12,889 bases of DNA, taken from Candidatus Cloacimonadota bacterium. Its GTDB lineage: Bacteria > Cloacimonadota > Cloacimonadia > Cloacimonadales > TCS61. The first letter of the stretch is position 1, and each line of letters begins with the position of its first letter. The notes below the pieces were generated by a model that saw only the letters and a program-made list of their open reading frames with translations, was not told where the DNA came from and searched no databases. The translations under genes were made by a program, and so were the position numbers. Where the stretch lies: contig JAMOPB010000208.1 in the NCBI GenBank assembly GCA_027064945.1, forward strand, positions 1 through 12,889. The letters are read 5' to 3'. Of this stretch, positions 1 through 7,097 are shown piece after piece.

Positions 1-776
1 GGAAGCGGTTGTGGTTTTGGTTTTTCATCATTCCCTTTAATGGGATTATTTTCTGTGTGATCTATAATTACCAATTTTTTCTTTTTCTCTTTTGGAGCTT
101 TTTCTTTCTTAACTTTCTTTGGTTTAGTTTTAGCAGATTTTTTAGTTTTTATCTTAGCTTCTTTTTTAGAGAATATTTTTTTGAATAATGCAAAAACAGC
201 TTTCCCGAACCAAATCAATGCCTTTTTAAGATTCTCAATTTCGAAGATGACAATAAGCATTGCGACTGCTACAAAAAATAATATTAGAATAGTTCCAACT
301 CTATCGAAAATATTGATAAAAAAATCATAAATAGTTCTTGGAACAATGCCGAAATGAGATTGGACATTAGGATTTATAGCATAGAAAACAATATTTGTAG
401 AAAATGCAAAAAATATAAATGCCAAAATCTTACTTACGAAATTTTCATCATTCATCTTAAATAAATAGAAAAATGAGATAAAGAAAGCTGCTAAGATTAA
501 CGAAATACTAAAAAAATGACCGAAAACCTGAATCATCCAATATCCAAAAAACGCACCAAATGGACCGATCCAGTTTTGAACTTCAGGAAAATCCAATTTG
601 ATAAATTTGAAAATATTCATATTCGATGCTTGCATATATTTATAATCTGCATCAATCTTTTGCACATCTTGGATTACAGAAAAGAATAACAATAATGATA
701 AAACCATTATTATAGCGCTAATTATCTGTTTTTTGTAAGTTGGCTTTTCTTTTTTTCCAATCTCTTTTTTAGCCAT
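1..776 (-). CDS. ftsK: FtsK/SpoIIIE-type DNA translocase, N-terminal membrane part (partial, runs off left edge)
   Basis: Open frame of 258 complete codons from ATG at 776, with no stop before base 1, so only the N-terminus is present. Preceded by a GAGG ribosome site about 6 nt upstream. Seen: a short Lys-rich cytoplasmic start, then about four hydrophobic membrane segments near residues 18-37, 71-106, 115-134 and 162-181, then a very Lys/Pro-rich linker from about residue 203. The second segment begins with a Gly-Pro-Phe-Gly motif at 71-74, typical of the FtsK 4TM domain. FtsK anchors at the division septum and its motor, beyond the window, pumps DNA towards dif during chromosome segregation. 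It is last visible in the lptE-rluB-ychF operon, 17 nt after ychF. The motor and gamma domains are not visible, so the call rests on membrane topology, the GPxG motif and the basic linker. Another multi-pass membrane protein with a basic tail is possible. Confidence 0.72.
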   Translation of the reverse strand, partial: MAKKEIGKKEKPTYKKQIISAIIMVLSLLLFFSVIQDVQKIDADYKYMQASNMNIFKFIKLDFPEVQNWIGPFGAFFGYWMIQVFGHFFSISLILAAFFISFFYLFKMNDENFVSKILAFIFFAFSTNIVFYAINPNVQSHFGIVPRTIYDFFINIFDRVGTILILFFVAVAMLIVIFEIENLKKALIWFGKAVFALFKKIFSKKEAKIKTKKSAKTKPKKVKKEKAPKEKKKKLVIIDHTENNPIKGNDEKPKPQPL

Positions 777-793
777 CAGGACCTCAATATTAA

Positions 794-1861
794 TTAAACA
801 CTAAAACGAATATTCAAAATATCACCATCTTGAACAATATATTTTTTACCTTCTAAGCGGAATAATCCTTTTTCTCGGATTGTTTTTTCATCTCCGCAAG
901 AAATTAGATCTTCATAGTTAAAACATTCAGCTCGAATAAATCCACGAGCTAAATCGCTATGAATTTTTCCGGCAGCTTCAACAGCGTTAGCTCCTTTGGT
1001 GATTGTCCAAGCTCGCACTTCATCTTTCCCTACAGTGAAAAAGCTGATATAACCTAACAATTCATAGGAAAAAGCTGTTAATCTGTCTCGAGCAGATTTT
1101 GTAATATTCAAATCTTGCATAAATTCTTTTGCTTCTTCCGGATCCAAATTGGTTAATTCCATTTCAAAATTTCCTGCGAATTCGATTACTTTGTAATTTT
1201 TTGAAATTTCATTCAATATGTCCTCATTATTTTGGAAATTATCTTCATCGGAGTTTAATATTACTAAGAAAGGTTTTTGTGTACTAAATTGAAAACCGCG
1301 GATAGATTTTTCTTCTTCCTCACTTAACTCTAAATCTCGCAAAGGTTTATCTTCATTTAGTTGTTCCAAAACTTTGGTAAGAGCTTTTTCTTCAATAACC
1401 ATTTCAGCATCTTTCAAGCCTCTTTTTTTAGCAGCTTCAATTTTTTCCATTCGTTTTTCTGCAATAATAAGATCAGAAAGCATCATTTCTGCTGTAATTG
1501 ATTCTATATCTTCTACAGGAGTAGGAGCGTCACCGGTAGTCGGATCATCAAAATTCCTAACAACCAATGCCAAAGCATCAGAAGTTTTTACCAGTCCCAT
1601 AGCAGATCCTTCAAAAGCATCACCGTCCTTTTTTCCACTTAATCCAACGAAATCGATATATTCAATTGTAGCAAAAATTGTTTTCTTTGGATTATACATT
1701 TCCGAAAGCTTTTTTATTCTTTCATCTTCTACTTTCACAACACCTAAATTGGGTTCTATTTTCTGACTTGAATATGCTGCAACTTCACAGTTTTGTCCTG
1801 TTAGTGCGTTAAAAATTGTAGTTTTACCTGAATTTTGTAGTCCAATTAATCCTATTTTCAT
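794..1861 (-). CDS. ychF: YchF/OLA1-family P-loop NTPase (Obg-related, TGS domain), divergent
   Basis: 355 residues, near the usual YchF length of about 363. Order: G domain with Walker A GLQNSGKT (7-14), the DFVG G3 motif (70-73) followed by Leu rather than a catalytic Gln, a helical insertion rich in Glu/Lys (about 115-185), an NSDE at 203-206 that fits the NxxE motif giving YchF preference for ATP over GTP, and a C-terminal TGS/DUF933 domain from about 275 with the hallmark EVRAWTI and AAGKIHSD stretches. YchF proteins bind ribosomes and are linked to stress responses and translation fidelity. The ATG is preceded by GAGGA with a 4-nt spacer, and the rluB stop lies 1 nt upstream, so the two are probably co-translated. 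Odd: Walker A has Gln-Asn-Ser where most YchF have Pro-Asn-Val, and the usual glycine-rich GLGNxFL block after G3 is degenerate (about 74-90). It may be a diverged branch of the family. Confidence 0.9.
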   Translation of the reverse strand: MKIGLIGLQNSGKTTIFNALTGQNCEVAAYSSQKIEPNLGVVKVEDERIKKLSEMYNPKKTIFATIEYIDFVGLSGKKDGDAFEGSAMGLVKTSDALALVVRNFDDPTTGDAPTPVEDIESITAEMMLSDLIIAEKRMEKIEAAKKRGLKDAEMVIEEKALTKVLEQLNEDKPLRDLELSEEEEKSIRGFQFSTQKPFLVILNSDEDNFQNNEDILNEISKNYKVIEFAGNFEMELTNLDPEEAKEFMQDLNITKSARDRLTAFSYELLGYISFFTVGKDEVRAWTITKGANAVEAAGKIHSDLARGFIRAECFNYEDLISCGDEKTIREKGLFRLEGKKYIVQDGDILNIRFSV

Positions 1862-1862
1862 T

Positions 1863-2594
1863 TTATCCTCTATCTCTTTTATTTTTACTTAAGGCTTGTA
1901 ATTCCATTACTTCATTAGGTTTTAGAACTCTCCACATGCCAACGGGCAGATTCCCTAGGGATAAATTACCTATTTGCAAACGTTTAAGTTCTAATACTTC
2001 GGAACCGACATTTCTAATCATATATCGAATTTGGCGCTTCCTACCTTCAAAAATTGTCATTCTAATAGTCATATTTTTTTCATTAATTGTTTTAACTTTT
2101 ACTATAGCAGGTTGAGTCTTTTTCCCTGCAATCATTACTCCGTTGCGCAATTTTTGTAATTGCTTATCATCCAAGATACCTTTGACTTTAACTTTATAGA
2201 CTTTTGGTAATTTGTATCTTGGGTGGATAATTTGATTTGCAAAATCACCATCACTTGTTAAAAGCAGTAATCCTTGACTCATATAATCCAGTCGTCCAAT
2301 TGCAAACATATGAACACCGAAATCGGGTATTAGATCAAAAACAGTTTTTCGATCAAAATCATCTTTACTGGAAACCAAATAATTTTTAGGTTTATTCAGC
2401 ATTATATATATTTTATCGGAAATAAACTTAAGTGCTTTGTCATCAAATTCTACGTTGTCTTTTTCTTCATCTATTTGGAAAGAAAGATCTTTTACTATCT
2501 CTCCATTTACTTTTACTCTACCGGAAGTTATATATTCTTCCACATTTCGTCGAGATCCGACATTACATTTTGCCAGGTATTTGTTTATTCTCAC
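1863..2594 (-). CDS. rluB: RsuA/RluB-family rRNA pseudouridine synthase
   Basis: 243 residues from the proposed GTG start. An S4 RNA-binding domain occupies about residues 1-47 and the pseudouridine synthase domain follows. The catalytic Asp is D103 in GRLDYMSQG, followed by the LLLLTSDG stretch of this family. GRKRQIR near residue 185 is another conserved block. The enzyme isomerises a uridine in rRNA. Length and S4 placement fit RluB (23S) or RsuA (16S), and the exact target cannot be told. A longer reading frame begins at a TTG at 2600, but the GGAGG ribosome site at 2602-2606 directly abuts that codon. It is 7 nt from the GTG at 2594, which gives the usual family start (Met-Arg-Ile-Asn-Lys). 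That GTG shares its first base with the TAG stop of the upstream lptE-like gene, indicating translational coupling. Confidence 0.9.
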   Translation of the reverse strand: MRINKYLAKCNVGSRRNVEEYITSGRVKVNGEIVKDLSFQIDEEKDNVEFDDKALKFISDKIYIMLNKPKNYLVSSKDDFDRKTVFDLIPDFGVHMFAIGRLDYMSQGLLLLTSDGDFANQIIHPRYKLPKVYKVKVKGILDDKQLQKLRNGVMIAGKKTQPAIVKVKTINEKNMTIRMTIFEGRKRQIRYMIRNVGSEVLELKRLQIGNLSLGNLPVGMWRVLKPNEVMELQALSKNKRDRG

Positions 2595-3079
2595 TACCAA
2601 TCCTCCAAACTTTCACGCATGATTCTATCAAATAAATCTTGTTCTATTTTTTCGATAGCTTCATCTTCAGTTTTGATATCTGAATTTTCATCATTCGAAT
2701 ATAATTGTGAAAATACCAAATTGTTTATTTTCCAAATTACTTCATTTTTAACTAAGTCTGTAAATGTTAATGAGTACATTATTCGTACTTCATATTCATC
2801 TACCCCATCACTACCGTAAGTAGCCAATTTATTTGAATAATCCAAAATTTTGCCTTGCAGAATGCAATCCGGAGCAATATCGACTATTCTTAATCTGCCA
2901 TCTTGGATAAAATCTTCAGACAGAGCATCAGTAAGATTTGTATCTAATTGATATTCTTCAGTTAGATTCTCAAAATCTTTAATTGAAATTGTTTTAAGAT
3001 GTGGCATTCCACTTGAATATACGGAATATGTACATCCTAATAATAATGTTAATATTATTGTAGGTATTATTTTTTTCAT
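2594..3079 (-). CDS. lptE: LptE-like LPS-assembly lipoprotein
   Basis: 161 residues with a short lipoprotein signal peptide: two Lys, a hydrophobic core and a lipobox LLLGC with the lipidated Cys at 16. After it comes the pattern of the LptE family: a PHLKTISIKDFEN strand, a helix with DALSEDFIQDGRLRIVD, a Tyr-Ser strand and a C-terminal helix. LptE is the outer-membrane lipoprotein that plugs the LptD translocon and helps place lipopolysaccharide in the outer leaflet. It is first in the lptE-rluB-ychF-ftsK operon. The ATG lacks a clear Shine-Dalgarno; the nearest AGGA is about 17 nt away, so translation may start weakly or on a very short leader. LptE sequences diverge strongly, so the assignment rests on architecture and motif pattern. 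Confidence 0.75.
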   Translation of the reverse strand: MKKIIPTIILTLLLGCTYSVYSSGMPHLKTISIKDFENLTEEYQLDTNLTDALSEDFIQDGRLRIVDIAPDCILQGKILDYSNKLATYGSDGVDEYEVRIMYSLTFTDLVKNEVIWKINNLVFSQLYSNDENSDIKTEDEAIEKIEQDLFDRIMRESLEDW

Positions 3080-3107
3080 AACTTTAGCTATTTTTAGTCC
3101 TTTTTTC

Positions 3108-3157
3108 TGTCAAGATATTATCTTAACTTGACAAATATTATTTGCTAAACATAAAAA
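3108..3157. promoter_or_regulatory. Divergent promoter region with back-to-back TTGACA boxes and a palindrome
   Basis: Between the minus-strand lptE operon and the plus-strand HTH-EIIA gene. TTGACA occurs on the minus strand at 3113-3108 and on the plus strand at 3128-3133. Between them is a perfect 13-nt palindrome AAGATATTATCTT at 3112-3124, which overlaps the minus-strand box. For the plus gene a plausible -10 is TAAAAA at 3152-3157 (18-nt spacer). For lptE the -10 at the normal distance (TAGCTA, 3090-3085) is poor and would start the RNA almost at the ATG. The -35 boxes are clear and the -10 boxes weak. An operator role for the palindrome is inference. Confidence 0.45.
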
Positions 3158-3210
3158 GCAATATTATATTCTATAAGTTAATTTTAAAAGATAATATAAA
3201 AGGAGATCTT

Positions 3211-3879
3211 ATGTCAGATGAATTATTAACAATTAAACAGACAGCATCTTTATTGAAAGTAACCGATTCTGTTGTTAAAGAGATGATAAATACAAACGTA
3301 TTTGAGACACACAAAAAAGGCAGTACTTACAAAATAAGAAAAGACGATGTTGACGAATGGTTAGCAGGTTTAAATGATAATGAGCTAGAGAAATTAGCTC
3401 TTAAAAGATCTGTTTGTAAATTTTCTGATTATTTCAAAGTAAAAAACATTATTTTGGATTTTGAAGCAGACAATAAATATGAAGCAATCGCCGAGATGTG
3501 TAAAAAGGCCAGTGAATTAAAAATTGTTAGAGATCATAGGTGGTTATATAAAGTTGTTGTTGCCAGAGAAGATTTAGTATCAACTGCTGTCGGTAAAGGT
3601 GTTGCATTATTGCATCCTCGTCATTTCCATCCTAAAAAGGTAAAAAAACCAACAATTATTTTTGGTAGATCAAAAAATGAAATCGAGTTTAGTGCAATTG
3701 ACAACAAACCTGTTTCGTTATATTTTTTGCTATTATTGCACGATGATATTCAACATCTATTTTCAATATCATATATTTCAAAATTATTAATGCACGACGA
3801 TATATTAGAAATATTAATGGATGAATCTGATCCAAAAGAGATTATAGAAGTTCTTACAAGAGATATCGCAAATATATAA
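3211..3879 (+). CDS. Excisionase-type HTH fused to PTS EIIA (PtsN-like) domain
   Basis: 222 residues from ATG 3211, chosen because AGGAG lies 5 nt upstream; the frame stays open to 3142 but without a ribosome site. Residues about 5-52 match the MerR/excisionase-like HTH_17 pattern (LTIKQTASLLKVT, then a YKIRKDDVDEWL wing). Residues about 73-220 match EIIA type 2 of the fructose/nitrogen PTS branch. His135 in GVALLHPRH aligns with the phosphorylated His of PtsN (GIAIPHG in enterics), so the site is kept although the preceding Pro is Leu. EIIA-Ntr proteins take phosphate from NPr and regulate targets by binding. With a DNA-binding head, this one could be a phosphorylation-responsive transcription factor or DNA-tethered regulator. 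It is monocistronic, with no PTS permease, EI or HPr in the window. The domain call is firm; the regulated genes are unknown. Confidence 0.85.
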   Translation: MSDELLTIKQTASLLKVTDSVVKEMINTNVFETHKKGSTYKIRKDDVDEWLAGLNDNELEKLALKRSVCKFSDYFKVKNIILDFEADNKYEAIAEMCKKASELKIVRDHRWLYKVVVAREDLVSTAVGKGVALLHPRHFHPKKVKKPTIIFGRSKNEIEFSAIDNKPVSLYFLLLLHDDIQHLFSISYISKLLMHDDILEILMDESDPKEIIEVLTRDIANI

Positions 3880-3892
3880 AAATGTACTTTAA

Positions 3893-3932
3893 AAAAAATA
3901 GACTCACTTAATTAAAAGTGAGTCTATTTTTT
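3893..3932. terminator. Bidirectional rho-independent terminator between convergent genes
   Basis: A perfect 17-bp inverted repeat, 3893-3909 with 3916-3932, and a 6-nt loop (AATTAA). The core is TAGACTCACTT paired with AAGTGAGTCTA. Runs of A on the left arm and T on the right arm give a U-tract in either direction. It lies 13 nt after the HTH-EIIA stop and 19 nt before the stop of the convergent lipoprotein gene, so it can end transcripts from both sides. Confidence 0.93.
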
Positions 3933-3935
3933 GTC

Positions 3936-3951
3936 TGTTTCACGTGAAACA
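3936..3951. promoter_or_regulatory. parS: parS centromere-like site (ParB-binding palindrome)
   Basis: TGTTTCACGTGAAACA, a perfect 16-bp palindrome, identical to the consensus parS first defined in Bacillus subtilis and conserved across most bacteria with chromosomal ParABS. It sits 3 bp from the terminator and directly abuts the stop codon of the lipoprotein gene at 3952. ParB loads here, spreads as a clamp and recruits SMC, and ParA moves the complex during segregation. parS sites usually cluster near the replication origin. No parA or parB is in the window. The exact 16/16 match in a short convergent intergenic gap makes chance unlikely. Confidence 0.9.
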
Positions 3952-5175
3952 TTATTTAAAATTCTTTATCCATCTAAGAGTTTTCATATATTTATTACTT
4001 GCATTCCACAGTAAATATCCATCTCCCCCTGCTTCCTTTATAGCTTCTATTTGAGCATAAATATATTCGGGTTTGTAATTTACTTTCCAACCGTTCGCTT
4101 GGATATATGGCACAACTTTACAATTTTTATTGCTATAATCTTTGGAAAGCTTAGTTCCTTTGTACAAAAGAAAATAAGGTTCATTTTGCGCATTTTTCCG
4201 ATATCCGAAATTATCGGTAAAATGAGAAGAGTAGATCATTGGATGAAGCATCTGAAGATGCTTTGTTAATCTCGCAATGTCTTGTCCGGTATTTGCAACA
4301 TCTTGATTATGTTGCCATGCTACTATTGCGAAAATATCTGCTGCTAAAGTTGTTCCATAATCATCACAAATATCTTGTGCCCTCGCAAGAAAATCTTCAA
4401 TTATATCAGGCTTTGTCCTGTTTACATAATTTGAATCTTGTTTTGCAAATATGGAATCTTGCTTCATAAAATGAAAATAAGCTTCCGATAATTTACCTCC
4501 GGTTGGAAATCTAACATAATCAAGTTGAACTTCATCTACACCATTTCTTGCTGCTTGCTCAATTAAATACAAAATATCTGATTGCACAATCGGATTTGAT
4601 GAATCTAACCAAGAAGGTTTTCTCCGTTTGTTTTCTTTCCAAGCTTTCCCTGAAATGGTTTGGATACGTAATGTAGAATCTTGTTCGGCCAAAAATTGAT
4701 CATGAAAGCAAACCACCCGAGAAACGGCTCTCATATTTCGCGAATGAAGAGCTTTTACGGTTTCAGGAATGTTAACAATCGGTTTTTGTCGATCGTCCCT
4801 TATATCCCCGTTTTTGGGCGTTCTAAAAAAAACGTCCCCGTTCATATTTTTCAAATCAAAGACTACTGTGTTGATTCCTGCTGCTTGAGCTGAATCTAAG
4901 ATAGTGGAAAACCTACTTGAAGAAACTGAATAAGCACTTAGATAAATTCCTTTAGTGAACTTGAAAGGTTTGATTTTTGAATTGTTGTTAATATTAACTT
5001 TTTCGGGTTGTGAATGAATATTTACTTTCAACTCTTTCTGAACCTCTCGTTCAATTAATTGTTCTTTAGTAATCTCAGTTTCTTGATTTTCATTTTTAAC
5101 TTCCTTATCGGGAAGATCTTGATTTACACAACTAAATAAAAGTAATGTGATTAATATCGGGATCCATTTTTTCAA
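3952..5175 (-). CDS. Lipoprotein with DUF4015 / putative glycoside hydrolase (GH-like) domain
   Basis: 407 residues from the proposed TTG at 5175. A lipoprotein signal MKKWIPILITLLLFSC (Cys16) is followed by a polar, Glu/Lys/Asn-rich linker to about residue 70. A TIM-barrel-like domain begins at KGIYLSAYSV (75-84) and carries DEVQLDYVRFP (214-224), the signature of the DUF4015 putative glycosyl hydrolase family, with acidic residues at the strand ends. Substrate is unknown; a cell-envelope or extracellular polysaccharide is plausible. The frame can be extended to a TTG at 5232, but that adds 19 basic residues lying inside the atp terminator hairpin and has no ribosome site. The TTG at 5175 has AGGAG 10 nt upstream and gives a normal signal peptide. 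It follows the atp operon but is separated by that terminator, so its own promoter must be nearby or it relies on read-through. Confidence 0.8.
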   Translation of the reverse strand: MKKWIPILITLLLFSCVNQDLPDKEVKNENQETEITKEQLIEREVQKELKVNIHSQPEKVNINNNSKIKPFKFTKGIYLSAYSVSSSRFSTILDSAQAAGINTVVFDLKNMNGDVFFRTPKNGDIRDDRQKPIVNIPETVKALHSRNMRAVSRVVCFHDQFLAEQDSTLRIQTISGKAWKENKRRKPSWLDSSNPIVQSDILYLIEQAARNGVDEVQLDYVRFPTGGKLSEAYFHFMKQDSIFAKQDSNYVNRTKPDIIEDFLARAQDICDDYGTTLAADIFAIVAWQHNQDVANTGQDIARLTKHLQMLHPMIYSSHFTDNFGYRKNAQNEPYFLLYKGTKLSKDYSNKNCKVVPYIQANGWKVNYKPEYIYAQIEAIKEAGGDGYLLWNASNKYMKTLRWIKNFK

Positions 5176-5207
5176 TTTGCGAGTTCTCCTAAAAATTCTT
5201 TTATAAT

Positions 5208-5243
5208 AAAATAAACCTTTGAGCTTTCCCAAAGGTTTATTTT
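5208..5243 (-). terminator. Rho-independent terminator of the ATP synthase operon
   Basis: A perfect 13-bp inverted repeat, 5208-5220 with 5231-5243 (AAATAAACCTTT and its complement), and a 10-nt loop whose outer bases can add one more G-C pair. On the minus strand it is followed by an interrupted T-rich stretch. It begins 32 nt after the atpC stop, as expected for the operon end. Confidence 0.85.
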
Positions 5244-5275
5244 GATAAGGTTAATTGTTAATGATATATATCTAA

Positions 5276-5677
5276 TTAAGATTTAACTTGAACATTCAAA
5301 CGAACCAAAGCTCTCTTAAGTGCTAATTCTGCTCTTCTAAAATCAATGTTTTCTTGATTTGATTTGATTCGCTTCTCAGCTCTCTCTTTTGCTTTTTTCG
5401 CTCTTTCAATGTCAATATCTTCTTTTGACTCTATTGTTTCACAAACAATTTTCACTTGGTTATTTTGTACACTCACATAACCGTCGTGAATGGCAAATTC
5501 TTCTGATTTATTATTTGAGATTAATTCCAAAATACCGGGACGAATTTTTGTAATAAAAGGAGTGTGATTAGCTAATACGCCGAAATCTCCTTCAACACCG
5601 GGAATAATGATTTGATCATATTCCCCATTAACAAGAGTTCTTCTGGGTTGGATTATCTCAACAAAAATTTTTTCCAT
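5276..5677 (-). CDS. atpC: F-type ATP synthase epsilon subunit
   Basis: 133 residues, normal length. The N-terminal beta-sandwich (about 1-82) carries the family pattern EGDFGVLANHTPF and a Gly-Tyr-Val-Ser strand. The C-terminal helical hairpin (about 85-133) is rich in Arg, Lys and Glu. Epsilon sits on the central stalk, links gamma to the c-ring and can inhibit ATP hydrolysis by extending its C-terminal helices. Last gene of the operon, 11 nt after atpD, with only a weak AGAAGAG-like ribosome site, suggesting reliance on coupling. Confidence 0.97.
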   Translation of the reverse strand: MEKIFVEIIQPRRTLVNGEYDQIIIPGVEGDFGVLANHTPFITKIRPGILELISNNKSEEFAIHDGYVSVQNNQVKIVCETIESKEDIDIERAKKAKERAEKRIKSNQENIDFRRAELALKRALVRLNVQVKS

Positions 5678-5688
5678 AAAGCTCTTCT

Positions 5689-7086
5689 TTATTTATTTAG
5701 GATTTTTTCCATTTTAGCTCTGGCAGAATCAAGGTTTCCAACATATATAAAAGCTTGTTCCGGCCAATCATCACATTCACCATCTAAAATAGCTTTAAAA
5801 CCTTCGATAGTTTCTGAAAGTGGTACATAAATACCCGGAGTATTGGTAAATTCTTCAGCAACAAAGAATGGTTGAGAGAAGAATCTTTCCAATTTACGAG
5901 CACGATTTACAATTAATTTGTCTTCGTCTGATAGTTCATCCATACCTAAGATAGCAATAATATCTTGTAAATCTTTATACTTTTGGATAACTCTTTGGGT
6001 TTCACGAGCAACATTGTAGTGGTCTTCACCTATAACTTTAGGATCCAAAATACGTGAAGAAGATTCAAGAGGATCAACAGCCGGATAAATTCCCAATTCC
6101 ACAATTCTACGAGAAAGCACAGTAGTTGCATCCAAGTGAGCAAATGTAGTTGCCGGAGCAGGGTCAGTAAGGTCATCAGCTGGAACATAAACAGCTTGCA
6201 CAGAAGTAATGGAACCATCTTTAGTAGATGTAATACGTTCTTGTAAGTTACCCATTTCACTAGCTAATGTAGGCTGGTAACCAACAGCAGATGGCATTCT
6301 TCCAAGTAAAGCGGAAACTTCCGAACCGGCTTGAGTGAAACGGAAAATATTATCCACAAAAAGTAATACATCTTTACGAGAAACATCACGGAAATATTCT
6401 GCAATTGTAAGACCTGAAAGAGCAACACGTTGGCGAGCTCCAGGAGGCTCATTCATTTGGCCGAATACGAGTGCTGTTTTATCAATAACGCCGGAATCTG
6501 TCATTTCCAAGAAAAGGTCGTTACCTTCACGAGTTCTTTCGCCTACACCGGCAAAAACAGAATATCCACCATGTTCCATTGCAATATTACGAATAAGCTC
6601 TTGGATAATTACGGTTTTTCCAACACCTGCACCACCGAAAAGACCAATTTTACCACCTTTTGAATATGGTTCGATCAAATCGATTACTTTGATTCCGGTT
6701 TCCAAAATTTCCTCTTCAGTTGCCAGATTTTCAAAAAGAGGAGCATCACGGTGGATAGGATAACGTTCAGTTGTCTTTATCTCACCTTGTTCATCTATCG
6801 GTTCACCAATTACATTGATAATTCTACCTAAAACATTTTCTCCAACCGGAACGGAAATAGGTTCTCCTGTATCAACAACTTTTTGGCCTCTGACCAAACC
6901 ATCGGTAGAATCCATCGCAACAGTTCTAACTTTATTTTCACCCAAATGCATTTGTATTTCTAAGACAAGATCATTTTGGCCTTCTCTTATAACTTTCAAT
7001 GCATTTAAGATAGCAGGCAAATTTCCTTCGGGAAATTCTACATCGACTGTAGGGCCAATAACTTGTATAATTTTACCTTCTAACAT
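5689..7086 (-). CDS. atpD: F-type ATP synthase beta subunit (catalytic)
   Basis: 465 residues, normal length. Walker A GGAGVGKT at 151-158, the catalytic Glu183 in the GERTREG block, Walker B-type LLFVDN near 241-246, and a DELSDED helix (canonical DELSEED) near 375-381 that contacts gamma. Beta binds ADP and phosphate and makes ATP at the three alpha-beta interfaces in the cytoplasm. The ATG at 7086 has GAGG 5 nt upstream and lies 11 nt after atpG. All catalytic residues I can check are intact, so the enzyme should be active despite the unusual rotor genes. Confidence 0.99.
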   Translation of the reverse strand: MLEGKIIQVIGPTVDVEFPEGNLPAILNALKVIREGQNDLVLEIQMHLGENKVRTVAMDSTDGLVRGQKVVDTGEPISVPVGENVLGRIINVIGEPIDEQGEIKTTERYPIHRDAPLFENLATEEEILETGIKVIDLIEPYSKGGKIGLFGGAGVGKTVIIQELIRNIAMEHGGYSVFAGVGERTREGNDLFLEMTDSGVIDKTALVFGQMNEPPGARQRVALSGLTIAEYFRDVSRKDVLLFVDNIFRFTQAGSEVSALLGRMPSAVGYQPTLASEMGNLQERITSTKDGSITSVQAVYVPADDLTDPAPATTFAHLDATTVLSRRIVELGIYPAVDPLESSSRILDPKVIGEDHYNVARETQRVIQKYKDLQDIIAILGMDELSDEDKLIVNRARKLERFFSQPFFVAEEFTNTPGIYVPLSETIEGFKAILDGECDDWPEQAFIYVGNLDSARAKMEKILNK

Positions 7087-7097
7087 AGTTACCTCAC

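Noticed and set aside
2437..2819. Overlapping plus-strand frames opposite rluB and lptE
   Set aside because: Low-complexity hydrophobic or Ser-rich translations, antisense to well-supported genes.
3142..3210. Longer N-terminus for the HTH-EIIA protein starting at 3142
   Set aside because: No ribosome site there; AGGAG before ATG 3211 places the start directly ahead of the HTH, and the extra residues overlap the promoter region.
5998..6013. A second parS-like sequence inside atpD (13 of 16 matches)
   Set aside because: The central CACGTG is broken to CACGAG, and the bases encode a conserved part of the beta subunit, so coding constraint explains the resemblance.
6335..6763. Long plus-strand open frame opposite atpD, and similar frames opposite ychF, atpA and the c genes
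   Set aside because: Antisense shadows of strongly conserved genes; no ribosome sites or recognisable products.
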